From Diatrype stigma (lineage: Eukaryota > Ascomycota > Sordariomycetes > Xylariales > Diatrypaceae): 64,000 bases of DNA. The notes under the pieces were generated by a model, which worked only from the letters and a program-made list of their open reading frames with translations, searched no databases and was not told where the DNA came from. Each line of letters opens with the position of its first letter. Position 1 is the stretch's first letter. Location: the NCBI GenBank assembly GCA_022225965.2, contig JAKJXP020000014.1, positions 434,001 to 498,000 of the forward strand, read 5' to 3'. Of the stretch, positions 12,159 to 22,604 are shown piece after piece. The position numbers and the translations under genes are program-made.

Positions 12159-12240
12159 ATATCGACGATTCGGTTTACTGTAGTGAACCTGGGTCTTAAA
12201 CTAGCAATTCGGCTAGCAACCGGCAATTGCTGCTACTTCC
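12159..12240 (+). repeat. Left terminal inverted repeat of pogo-class element
   Basis: It matches the reverse complement of about 22,525-22,602. It is bordered by TA at 12,157-12,158 and has not lost its GC content. Confidence 0.75.
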
Positions 12241-12265
12241 GAATATACCAAATTTGTATAGGAGC

Positions 12266-12270
12266 GCAAG
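12266..12270 (+). repeat. Target site duplication GCAAG (left)
   Basis: GCAAG directly precedes the left LTR and is repeated directly after the right LTR at 19,357-19,361. Confidence 0.93.
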
Positions 12271-12496
12271 TGTCACGGGCTAATGGGCTTTATAGGGATT
12301 GATAGAACAAATTCCCAATTAATATTGTGAAATCTAAAGCTAAAAAAAGAAAGAAAGAAAAGTAAATACAGGAAAGAAAGGTTCGAAGATATATAAGCAA
12401 AAGGGCTAGCCGCTAAAAGGCGCTAGTCCTTTTTTGGAAATGTATATATAACTTTTAAATACCTTTATATATATATAGCTTATATGTATCATAACA
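12271..12496 (-). repeat. LTR, left copy (3' LTR of the element)
   Basis: 226 bp running from TGTCACGGGC to ATAACA on the plus strand. It pairs without gaps with the 226-bp copy at 19,131-19,356; every difference I found is a transition. Since the coding strand is minus, this is the 3' LTR. Confidence 0.95.
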
Positions 12497-12510
12497 TTAC
12501 CCCCCCTTTA
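12497..12510 (-). promoter_or_regulatory. Polypurine tract of the LTR element
   Basis: On the minus strand the sequence directly before the 3' LTR reads TAAAGGGGGGGTAA, the expected place and composition of the plus-strand primer tract. This independently supports minus-strand orientation. Confidence 0.8.
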
Positions 12511-13619
12511 GGAAAAAGTCTCGTTCCGAAACTTTGTAAAAAAAAAAAAATAATTATTCGGCCGGAATTCAAATCCGAATGCTTTCCAAGCAATAAAGGA
12601 ATATCTTCGGATTTATCGCTTAGCCGCTATACCATTAGGCCCTTATCCAAAGCTAAGCAATAAGCAGTTTCATATATTCGGTTTTGCTTAATTTTTTTGG
12701 CTAAAACCTTTTTTATATATCCGGATATTTATTTCTTTCTTTTACGGCGTATCCGCAATTAATATTTCGGTTATTAAATTTCCTTTGCGGATTTATTATT
12801 ATTTTCGTATGCTTATTCGAATTTATCGAATTCCGCGGCTTTACGTTATTCGTTTAAACGTAATAGGAATCCGGATTAATCGGAATATTCCTTATAATAT
12901 TTTATTAATGCCAACGGACTATTTCTAAACCTTTTAACATTATATCATTCGGAATTTAAGTTTTAACCCTTTTATTATACCTAATATTGCAATTTACCAT
13001 AATATATCCGAAAAGCGAGGATTTTCTTAATCTCCTATTTTTCTTTTCCGTTAAAATTAATTTTTTTATCCGTAAAATTATCCGAAGCTTGTTTTAATAA
13101 TGGATTATTAGGATATTTTTATAATCGGTTAACGTAAAATATCTTAAAGCCTTTTCATAAATTCGGAAAATCAAAAACGTATAAATGTTTTTTTATTTTA
13201 ATAATCGAATAATGATTCCGTATTAAGGAATAATCGAATTTGTTACTGGATCGGTCGGTTTCCGTTTTTGTTTTTTTAATAATATAAATGCGGTTTTTTG
13301 GTTCGGTTTTTTTATATTCGAAATTGGGTTTTCGTTTATATTTATTGGCCTAAATAATTATTCGTTTTTGGGCTTTAAATATAGCCGTTCGAACGGTTTT
13401 TAAGTATTCGTATAAAGTATCGGCAATTGCTTGAACGTTTTGTCGATTCGTTTTTTCCCGTATCGTTATTTTTTTAAAATCCATTATTCGATGTTTCTAA
13501 TTAAAGGGTAAGGATATATCGAATTCTCGGTTTAACTTATGTAGCGCTATTTTAATTAATTCGTATAATAAAGTTGCTTATATAGCATTTATTATAAACA
13601 TCGTTATTATTCAATTATT

Positions 13620-14000
13620 TTAATAATGATTAATAAAGGGACGTAATCGCTAATTATTTTATTCGTATATAATTTCGGCTTATTCCGCGGTTTGGAAATG
13701 TTTTGCCGAGGTTAATTTTATTTTAAATCCCATAATCTTAAAAAGTTCGTTCGTAAAATCAAAGATAAATTAAGGACCTTTATTGCTAATAACCGATTTT
13801 AAAACGTTATATATTCGGAAAGGGCCTTTATAATATATTATTGCGGCGTTTTTTATAATAGCTGCCTTTATATATAGCACTATTTATAATTTTTTTCCCA
13901 ATCGGCAAATTATTACTAATAAGTTATTTTTTTTTGTTTTATTTAAAAGCATCGATTTAAAATTTATTACGATATGTTGCTATGTTTATAATGATATTAA
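13620..14000 (-). pseudogene. Gypsy integrase core remnant
   Basis: On the minus strand a broken frame reads QHI, then INFKSMLLNKTKK and LLVIICRLGKK, matching the start of the Gypsy integrase catalytic core. The first catalytic Asp (expected in xDFKS) is Asn. The following segment, down to about 13,620, continues with integrase-like residues in shifted, stop-rich frames. Inactive. Confidence 0.75.
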
Positions 14001-15059
14001 TAAAGGTTTAAGCAAATCTAGGGCTTTATTTCTTAAATGTTTCGTAACTTTATAAGAACAATTCTTTACGAATCGGATTATATTAAAAATTCAGTTAGGC
14101 CATTAATATTTTTGGCTTATTAATTATTATGTTTTATATTATTCCGAATGTTTTATAATAAATTAAGAATATACCTTTATAAGTAATAACGTTTTTAAGT
14201 TATTTTCGTCTGGCATAATGAATCGTTCTTAAAAGAGCATAAATCGTTTATTTATCGAATATCCGTAATTATATATATAAATACCGAAATTCTTAATTTT
14301 GTTGCGATAATATTATAGTTGGTTATTTATGGCATTAACTTAAAGTACCTTATTTGTTAAAGCTATTTCCGATAATTCTAAAAAGTCGACATCCTTATTT
14401 AATGCGAATATTGATGTAAATCTTAATTCCTTTCTTCCGTTCGCCAAAAAAAAAGCGTTAAAACATATAATAAGCGTAGTATCCGTTGCGTTATTTTATT
14501 TACGTATTGGCTGGAATAAAGTTATTATGCGGTACGCGTTTTTCTTGGTTTTTTGCGTTTTTAGGTTCTCCGATTTTCTTATAAAAGCGTTTATTAAAAC
14601 ATTTTCTAAATTTAATCGATAGGTAATAACGAAATTGTATTGCGATAATAATTTTGCCCATTCTGTTTGTCGTAAATTAAATAGCTATTTAGTATTAAAA
14701 TATTTTAACGCATAATGGTTCGTTATTATTATAAAGAAACGAAAAATTTATAGGCTTATTAATTCCGCGCGTTAATATTATAAAGCGCGAATTACCGCTA
14801 ACATTTTCTTGTCGTATATATTATAATTATATTTCGCTTTTTGCATTGTTTTAAAGAAATAAGCAACGGAAAGCTAATCGTTATTTCCTGTGGTTCGCTG
14901 GAATATGGCCCCAGCTATTACCCCATCGGACGCATTTATTTCAATACGGGTCTCGTAGTTATATAAAAAGTGGCGCAATATCGGTACTTCGGTTATGTAA
15001 CGTTTTAGGCGTACGAATGCCGCGATATATTCATTTATTATATGAAATAATTCCTTTTT

Positions 15060-15450
15060 ACGGATAAGTTTTTAAAACGGCCGAATTATTCTTCCAAATT
15101 TACGTATAAATTTACGATAAAAATTATAAAATCCCAGGAAGGATTATATTTCTTTAAGGTTAATAGGTATTTTTTAGTTTTTAATTACCTTTATTTTTAC
15201 GGAATCCATTGAAATCCCGTTAGTATCGATTATAAAGCCGAGATATTTCGTTTCCGTAATATGGAATTCGCATTTATTTAGGTCGGCTTATAATCCTATT
15301 TATTTTAAACGTATTAATACCTTATTTACGTATTAAACGTAATTCTTTTTGTTTTTAAAGAAAATAAAAATATCATTAATATATGCGCTATAGAATTGAT
15401 TTAAATAATCGAATAAGGTATTATTAATAAATCGTTAAAAGATCGAGGAA
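15060..15450 (-). pseudogene. Gypsy reverse transcriptase remnant
   Basis: The minus strand reads YINDIFIF at 15,360-15,383, where the RT active site YxDD is expected; the first Asp codon is now Asn. Downstream come KCEFHITETKYLGFII, then LKEI(stop)SFLGFYNFYRKFIRKFG, the well-known segment after the RT palm. In-frame TAA codons stand at expected Gln/Trp/Arg positions. Confidence 0.9.
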
Positions 15451-16954
15451 CCGTTAATAAGTCCGAAAGGTAATACCTTATATTTATATGTTCCATATTT
15501 AATACGGAAAATTATAAGGTCTTATATTTCTTTTTGCATTCGGATTTTATAAAAGGCTTATCGAATGTTAATCTTAATAAAGATTTTCGTTTTGGAAATC
15601 CTTACGAAGGTCTTATTTATTAAGGGCAAGGAATATCGGTTTTTTTTCGTTATTGCGTTTAATTTGCAATAATTAACGCAAAAGCATAAGCCTTCGTTTA
15701 ATTTAAATGCGAATAATACCGGTACGGTTTATAATACGGAATTAGCTTTAATAAATCCTTTTTATAAATATTTCATAATATATTTACGACAAATCTTTAA
15801 TTTTTTAATGGATATTTTATATAACGGGCTATATTTTAATTCTTTAGGTTTCTTATTAAATTTAATATAATGGTTTACGTTTGGGCGTTTTTGTATTAAT
15901 TCGTTTAATATTATTTTATTAAAGACGTTTAAATAATTATGGTATTCCTTTGGTATAATTCGGACGTATGCCTTTTATAGGGCTTTTTTATTTCGAATTA
16001 AAGGGTCCGATTAAGTAATTCTTTTATTAAAAATAATACGATTAATCTCGTATAAGGATATACTTTAAATGGTAATAGTTTTGGCCAAATATAAAAAGGC
16101 CATTGCATTAACGAATGCGAAATTAAAAGGGCGTATTCGGTATTAACCAAAGCAATTTTTTTTAAGCTTATATGGTTTTTATGCGTTCCGTTTAAGGTAT
16201 GGATTATTTTTTTTGGCAATAATTGGAAGATCGTTTATTATTTCGTATAAATCGTTTTTTTAAATATAAGCGTTAATTTGTCGTTTTATTTAAGAAATAG
16301 TTATATAAAAGGACGTTTTCGATAATAATCGTTTTGGCTTTAGGATAATTTTGAATATAAAGGAATTAATATCGTTAATTTTATCGGAATTGTTTTGGCG
16401 CATTTCCAATTCGTTAATTCGATTTTAAATAAGTTTTAAGATTCATTTTTCGTAATTATCGGATACGTTTTTTTTATCGATAAAAAAAATAGGTGCATTT
16501 ATATGCGTCTTAAGAAGTTCCTTAAGGTTATTAGGGTTATTAGGAACTTTTTCCATTGTAATTTTTTTTTTAAGGCTCGGTTTATTCAATTAGGTATTAT
16601 CGTAATAAAAGGGTCGAACTTTATAAATAAAGCAGAATTCCGTCGTTTATTATTACGTCGTTTGTTTTTTCGTTGCATTAATTTGTTTCGCCGCTCGATA
16701 TTTTTTTCGTATTTTCGATTCGTATTAAGCAATAAGTTTCTTAAGTAATCCATTAATATATCGTAAAAGGGTTTAGGTCCTTAGGAATTCGGAAAAAGCA
16801 ATGTTCGGTTAAAAACAAATATATCGACTTTATAAAATTTAAACCAAATTCTTTCGACGATAATGTTTTATTTTATATCGATAATTATAAAGGATATACG
16901 GTTTAAGGATTTTCCTTTTATGCGGAATCCTAAAGTTAATATAGCATTAATTAG

Positions 16955-17221
16955 CTATATGGCTTTTTTATCGAATCCTTCGATTCGATAAGGGTTAAAT
17001 TTTACGAATAATTTTGGTTTTAAATATTTCAATATTCGTTTAATAAATTGTACGTTTATAAATAAATATCCGTTAATTTTTATATCGGCCAAAATAAAAT
17101 ATGCGGTTAAAGATAATCCATTAAAAATTACGTAACTAATAAATAAAAAAGGGTTATTTTTTAATATTAGTCGCAAAAAATTAAAGGATATTTTTTTAAT
17201 GCTTAACTTTTTGGAAAACAT
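16955..17221 (-). pseudogene. Gypsy protease remnant
   Basis: A short open minus-strand frame includes ADIKINGYLFIN followed by KRILKYLKPKLFVKF. The Asp fits the protease D-(S/T)-G site, but the Gly is lost. It lies between the zinc knuckle and RT, as expected for the gag-pro-pol order. Confidence 0.65.
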
Positions 17222-17391
17222 TTTCCTTAAACGGAAATTTAATTCCTTTAGGATATTTAGTTTTCCGATTCGGATTCTTATTTTTTAAGGATTTTGTTTC
17301 GGTTAGACTTAAAAGCGGATTTGCGGTAAAATTTTTTTACGAAAAAAGCAATACGAGCTTTACGGTTTTTTAAAGTTTTATTCTTTTAGGA

Positions 17392-17433
17392 ACAGTTTCG
17401 GAAAATATGTTTAGTTTGTTTGCAATTAAAATA
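17392..17433 (-). pseudogene. gag zinc-knuckle remnant
   Basis: Fourteen codons on the minus strand read YFNCKQTKHIFRNC. This is a CX2CX4HX4C nucleocapsid knuckle in which the first Cys is Tyr (TGT to TAT, a RIP-type change). The rest of gag should lie between here and about 18.9 kb but is too mutated to delimit. Confidence 0.8.
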
Positions 17434-19130
17434 GCGACCCTTTCGAAAAAGTTTTCCAATTTTTTCTTTCGAAAGGCGGAAACGTTAGGTATCGTTTTTT
17501 TTTTGGACGCAATTGTTACCGTTAGTTCTTATAGTATTGTTAGTATTTAACTTGTTGCTTTTTCGTTCCGTAATTATAATGGCAAATAAATTCTTTTTAA
17601 TTAAAAGGCGGGAATTATTAGCTTATAAAAATGCATTAACGTTTTTCGTAACTAATAAGGCGTATTAGTTAAAGTCGATATTTTTGTTAATCCAGGCCAT
17701 TATAAAACTGGTTTAAAGGCGCCAAATTAAACGCTTTTTAAACTTATATTTTTATTAAGTCTTGGTTAGGCGAATAAAACCGGTTAATCGAATAAATTTG
17801 TTTTTAAAAGTTTGGAAATTTTCCAATTTATTTATTTAAAGCTTAACAAAAGTAATTTCGTTTTTTTCTCGATTATTCGGATTGTAATATTCGTTTTAAA
17901 GATAAATTATTAATATTTTAAAAATAAGGAAAGGGTTCGGGTATTTTTTATTAAAATAAGAAAGAATGTTTTATATGGCATTGCCCTTTAGGTAAAATTT
18001 AATCTTAGCCCATTTAGCGCGGTCGGAGGCGAAGTAATTACTGTTTACTTTTAATCGGTTTTTTATTAATTCGTATTAATTTTTAAATGGTACTTTGTTT
18101 TAATTAAGGTCGTTAAAGAAATTAGGAATTACGATTTTGCCGCTTTTGCCGGATTTATCGGTAATTACGTTAATAGTTATATTAATAACTTTAAGACGTT
18201 CTTTAAGTTAATTGATTTTATTTTATTAGTTATTAATTTTTTATTGCTTATTTTTTAAAACCGCAAGAAGGTCGGTTATGTTTTTTTTAATAGGAAAGCT
18301 GGGAGAATCCGAGCTATCCGTTAGCGCTTTAGGTCCCGTTTGTTGCTTTTTTTTTTTTCGTTAAGTTACTTTTTTATTATATTTTTCGATAAAATAATGG
18401 GCCTATTTAAAAAATCCCTTAATATTGTTTGTAATTATTTTAATAATATTAATTAATTCGTTACGTTATAGGTATATTGCATATAAAATAAAGATTGCAA
18501 TTTTAAATTTCATAAATAGGTTTTCGGAATTGTTTTTAAATATATAAAGAAAGACTAAAAGGATTAAGTTACCGTTTATATTAAGCCAGATTTTCTTATT
18601 TTTAGCGGAAAAGGGTCGGTAAGAAATAAAAGATTTATTAGGATTGGTTACGTATAAACCTGCTAGGTGCGTAATGTTTTTTTTTTAATTCTCGTTATAA
18701 TTCAGCTTCGCTTGGAAAAGGAATTTAGGCAATTTCTTTTTGGAATAAATTTTTTTAAATTCTTTATAAAAATCGGTTTTCATTTTTTTACCAGTTTTAA
18801 TATCGATCGTTTTTATAAGTGCGGCATTAGTTCCATAGCGAATGTAATAAATAGCATTAAATCGGCGTTGCAATTCGGTATCGGATTTTTTTTTTGGGGC
18901 AGTAGTAATATGCCTTTCGAGGTTAAATTAGACCTTTTTTTCGGTACGCTTTTAAAGGGCGGCCTTTTTTTCGGGGGTTCGGGCTATTTCGTAATAGGAA
19001 TTAAGGATTTTCGGTATTTAGGGTTCGGGGTTTGGGATTGAATCGATTAATTAATTTTTCGTGTTTTTTTTTCGTTTCAATTTAGTGGAATATTTATGCT
19101 TTTCCAAGCGATAAAGTGAGCTTTAGATTA

Positions 19131-19356
19131 TGTTACGGGCTAATGGGCTTTGTAAGGATTGATAGAATAAATTCCCAATTAGTATTGTAAAATCTAAAGC
19201 TAAAGAAAAAAGGAAGGAAAAGTAAATATAGGAAAGAAAGGTTCGAAGGTATATAGGCAAAAGGGCTAGCCGCTAAAGGGCGTTAGCCCTTCTTTGGAAA
19301 TGTATATATAACCTTTAAGTACCTTTGTATACATATAGCCTGTGTACATTATAATA
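19131..19356 (-). repeat. LTR, right copy (5' LTR of the element)
   Basis: 226 bp from TGTTACGGGC to TATAATA. It is collinear with the left copy and equal in length; its final CA is TA, consistent with RIP. Confidence 0.95.
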
Positions 19357-19361
19357 GCAAG
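19357..19361 (+). repeat. Target site duplication GCAAG (right)
   Basis: Direct copy of 12,266-12,270, immediately after the right LTR. Confidence 0.93.
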
Positions 19362-19530
19362 TAATATTCTTGGCACCTATTATTCGTTTAAGGCGAATTG
19401 TAATACGGTTATAATAATTATAATAAAAAATTAATAAAAGGTTAATTATAAAGGCTTTAATAATTTAAAGCCATTAATAATTTCGATTTTTATAACAAAT
19501 AATTAATTACTTAATAAAACCCGAATTATT

Positions 19531-22060
19531 TTATTTTTTAATAATTTCTTCGAATTCTTTATTATAAGCCTTAAATTCATTAAAATCATTTTCGAATTCT
19601 TTAAAGTCTTTAAAATTACTTTTTATACCTTTATTTTTAATAGCTCTTATGTCGTTATTTTCATTATCTTTTATAAAGCCCGAATTTTGGAAATTATTAA
19701 TCTTAATGGCTTTTTTTTAAGAAATACCCGAAATACGTTTCTTTTTTATTCGTATTATTTCTATTCGTTTAACGAATGTATTTTTCGAAATAGCTTCTTA
19801 TTATCGGCAAAGCTTCTTAATTATCGCCAAATCGAATGGTAATTCGAACATTTAAATGAAGGTATTACGATTATAAGAAATCTTTAAATATTTATTTCAT
19901 ATTTTTTCGTAAATATCCGGATTTATCTTCTTTTTTTAATACGTTATTTCCTTATATTTAAAGTTTCGTTTCTTAATCTTTTTTTAACGATTAAATGTAA
20001 TAATTTTTTTATTTTTTTATTTCGAAGGCTTCGAAAATGTATGCGCATATTGCATTTTCCGTTAAATCATATAAAAGGTACGTAATTAATCGGTATTCTT
20101 TAAAAGTTGCCCGTACTTATTAAGCTTTTTCTTTTTTCTTAAAAAAAAATAACCTTTATTATATATATTAACTTTTTCGTAACTAAATCGATATAATCCA
20201 GCCATTTTTTTACTACCTTAAGCCATGTTTTAATGGCTGTTTTTTTTGTTTTTCGGCTTTCTTTTAAAGGCGCAACTTTTTTTTTATGCCGCCCGCTTAC
20301 GACCATTATCGTTAATAGCGCGAAGGCGAAAATTACCTGCCTTTAAGGGGCCATGCCTGCCTAATATTCGGTTTTTTTTGTTACGTAGCAGCCCCATAGC
20401 TGGTGAACAGACCTCACACCCACTCCAGCTATGGCTACGTCATTTTATCCCTCATATATGCCAATAGCTTGCAGAGTTACCACCTCCGCAGCTACAGATC
20501 TTTTGACATACCTTACTATGTATGTTATGGAACCAGTGGCTCAGTTGCTTTGCAACATTTTTTTCCGCTTTTTGCATTCGGTAATACCATTTCGTAATTA
20601 GCGAAATTTATTAGCAGTTTTTAAACCGTTAATTGCTATAATAATAATGGCCTTATTTTATTTCGAAAATATTCGTATTACGGTAAGAATTAATGGGATT
20701 TTTGAAATTTTATGGCTTTTTATTTGCGCTTATACGTATAATACGTATTTTCGAATGGCTTTAATATCCATTTTAAAAATGCTAGCTTTTAATTATGGAA
20801 TAATTTTAAAGGGTATACGAAAAAGGGCCAATTTATTCCTTATTAAATAAATGCTTTTTGGTAAATTTTAACCTTTTTTATTTTTTATTTCTTTTTTTAT
20901 TATTAAATATATTCGAATTAATATTTAACCGGTTATTTAAAAGGAAAATGTACCTAGATTTATTTTATAACATATCCGTATTAATAATTAACGATATAAA
21001 ATTAATAATTTTATTAAATATAACGCTAGGCTTTTATAGGCATATATTAATTTTTTTTAAACGCTTCAAATAGTTTTTTTAAACGTACGTTATTAAATAA
21101 CTTTAAACCTAACTAGGAAGTTATTCTTTTTATAATTCACCGTTTCTTTCTCGATAGCGTATTATATTTAACGCTAATATTATATTTCATAAGCTTAAAA
21201 AACCCCTATATTTAACGATTATAACTTATTTAACGAATATTTCGGTAAAGGAAATACGATAATACCGTAAGCTTTTGCTTGCCGCTAAAATTTAACGGTT
21301 TCGTAATTGCCATAATTATTTACTAATAATAAACGTTTTTAAATAAAATCTTTAAAACGAATAAAGAATTCGAAATATTTAAGCCATTTAAAGGCAATAA
21401 CGTTATCGGTTTATTTATTATTTATTATATAAATAATAGTATTTTCGTTAAGATTATTATTAACAAATGTTTTAAATATGTTTAATCTAAAAAGAATTAT
21501 AAAAATAGAAATAATTTTGTTTACAGCTAATATTGTTTTAATAACGGTCGTTAATATTCTCGATTTTAAATTAATAACCTTTAATTTAATAATTTCATAA
21601 TACGTTTATATTTAATACTTATTAATACAGCTAATTCGAAATCCCGTTTTATTTATATTTTAGAAATTTTCTTATTTAATACCGTTTTTTTTATATATTA
21701 ACGAAGCTTTACGTATTAGCGTTCGAAATTAGCCTTATCGTTAATTATTTTCCGCTTAAATAATTACGAACGAACGCGTATCCGCTTAAACAAATCGCAA
21801 TGCCTTGTTAAATACCGCCTCGCTTATTTATGCTTCATTTGGCATAATTTAGCATTAAATAAATATGTTTACTTAAATATTTCGTTGGCTATTCGTTAAA
21901 AACGGTATAAGTTAATATGGCTTTTATTTAAAACTAAACGCTAAATGGCTATATAAAAGGCGCCATTTTAAATTTCGTTAAGTACCTTATTATGGCTTCC
22001 GTTTTAATTAATAGGATAATAGCCTTTTAAACGGCTTAAGGTTTTATAATAAGACATTTC
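19531..22060 (-). pseudogene. pogo/Fot1-type DDE transposase remnant
   Basis: The minus strand keeps the order of a pogo-type transposase. NINKTGFRI (21,632-21,659) stands for the NxDETGF first-Asp motif. WLKYFEFF comes next, then LLLVNNYGNYETVKF (about 21,303-21,330) for the LLLDNHGSH second-Asp motif, then IIVFPLP, and SLNIGVF (about 21,200) for the LQPLDIGVF third-Asp motif. All three Asp are Asn. The frame continues through NRILGRHGPLKAGNF beyond a 179-bp insertion to a stop at 19,531; whether the last 300 codons belong to the same protein is unsure. Many TAA stops from RIP; inactive. Confidence 0.85.
20379..20557. mobile_element. 179-bp MITE-like insertion with normal GC
   Basis: A GC-normal block inside AT-rich transposase DNA. 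Its ends read TGTTACGTAGCA and, from the other side, TGTTGCAAAGCA, an imperfect inverted repeat (10 of the first 14 positions match). It is flanked by T runs (8 T ending at 20,379, where the last T is counted in the element; 7 T at 20,558-20,564), a probable T7 duplication. Removing the block and one T7 brings the transposase frame on both sides into register. It also contains an inner hairpin (CCATAGCTGG with CCAGCTATGG). It carries no coding capacity. Confidence 0.75.
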
Positions 22061-22203
22061 GAAAGTTATAATAACAGCTTTAACGATTTTAAATTACCCA
22101 TTAATAAAAGCCTAAATAATTGCTTAAACTTTAACCTTAGCAAAATTTTTCCGTTTGATAATACATTTTTGCTGCTTCCGTCGATTAATAATTGCGCTTA
22201 TTT

Positions 22204-22375
22204 TAAAGGCTTTAAATTGCAACGCTTAAGAGCTTAAAATTGCAACGTTTAAAAGCTTTAAATTATAACGCTTAAAGGCTTAAAATTGCAGCGTTTAAAG
22301 GCTTTAAATTATAACGTTTAAATTGCAATCCGAAAGCTTTAAAAGCTTTAAATTAACGCGTTTAAATTATAAATT
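22204..22375 (-). repeat. Subterminal tandem repeats of pogo-class element
   Basis: About six to seven degenerate units of roughly 23 bp with the core GGCTTTAAATTGCAACG lie between the transposase and the right inverted repeat. They differ mostly by C/T and G/A changes. Confidence 0.75.
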
Positions 22376-22524
22376 AAAGATCCTATTCGAATGCTTTCGA
22401 ATTCGACGCTTAAACGTTAATATTATTAATTCTTTATTCGAATAATCGTTATTTTTATAATAGGATTTGCTAATATTCGGCGTTATATTATTTCTTATAT
22501 AAATTAAGTAATAAATTATATAAA

Positions 22525-22602
22525 AATAAAGCAGTTGTCATTTGCTATTCGAATTATTAATTTAAGACCTAGGTTTATTAATGTAAACCGAGTCGCCGAT
22601 AT
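22525..22602 (-). repeat. Right terminal inverted repeat of pogo-class element
   Basis: Reverse complement of the left end with mostly transition differences, bordered by TA at 22,603-22,604. Confidence 0.75.
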
Positions 22603-22604
22603 TA

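Larger units (their letters stand above)
12271..19356 (-). mobile_element. Ty3/Gypsy LTR retrotransposon, RIP-mutated
   Basis: A 7,086-bp element with 226-bp LTRs, TG...CA ends (right copy changed to TA by mutation) and a GCAAG target duplication. Minus-strand order is gag zinc knuckle (about 17.4 kb), protease (about 17.1 kb), reverse transcriptase (about 15.4-15.1 kb) and integrase core (about 13.9 kb), i.e. PR-RT-IN as in Ty3/Gypsy. The interior is very AT-rich with many TAA stops where Gln, Arg or Trp codons are expected. No frame is intact, so the copy is dead. It lies inside the pogo-class element. Confidence 0.95.
12159..22602 (-). mobile_element. pogo-class (Tc1/mariner) DNA transposon, RIP-mutated, interrupted
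   Basis: The ends form imperfect inverted repeats of about 75 bp: reading inward from 12,159 and, on the other strand, from 22,602, both begin ATATCG, share TCGGTTTAC, and continue through AACCTxGGTCTTAAA and AATTCG to TAGCAA, differing mainly by transitions. TA dinucleotides flank both ends (12,157-12,158 and 22,603-22,604), as expected for this superfamily. The transposase remnant inside lies on the minus strand. Without the Gypsy element, its target duplication and the 179-bp insertion, the element would be about 3.2 kb. The left inverted repeat has normal GC, while the right one carries RIP-type changes. Confidence 0.8.

Noticed and set aside
12555..12650. tRNA-like sequence on the minus strand near the 3' LTR (T-loop-like TTTGAAT, GGCCTAATGG)
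   Set aside because: The acceptor stem does not close properly and a 9-bp hairpin (12,571-12,579 with 12,606-12,614) better explains the pairing; no cloverleaf.
19131..19131. Primer-binding site just inside the 5' LTR
   Set aside because: The minus-strand sequence after the 5' LTR begins TAATCTAAAGCTC and shows no clear tRNA complementarity; RIP may have erased it.
20361..20384. CTAATATTCGG as a possible inner end of the pogo element
   Set aside because: The transposase frame continues through it (NRILGRHGP), and better inverted ends exist at 12,159 and 22,602.
20647..21073. Plus-strand hydrophobic frames suggestive of membrane proteins
   Set aside because: They are AT-rich antisense shadows of the minus-strand transposase.
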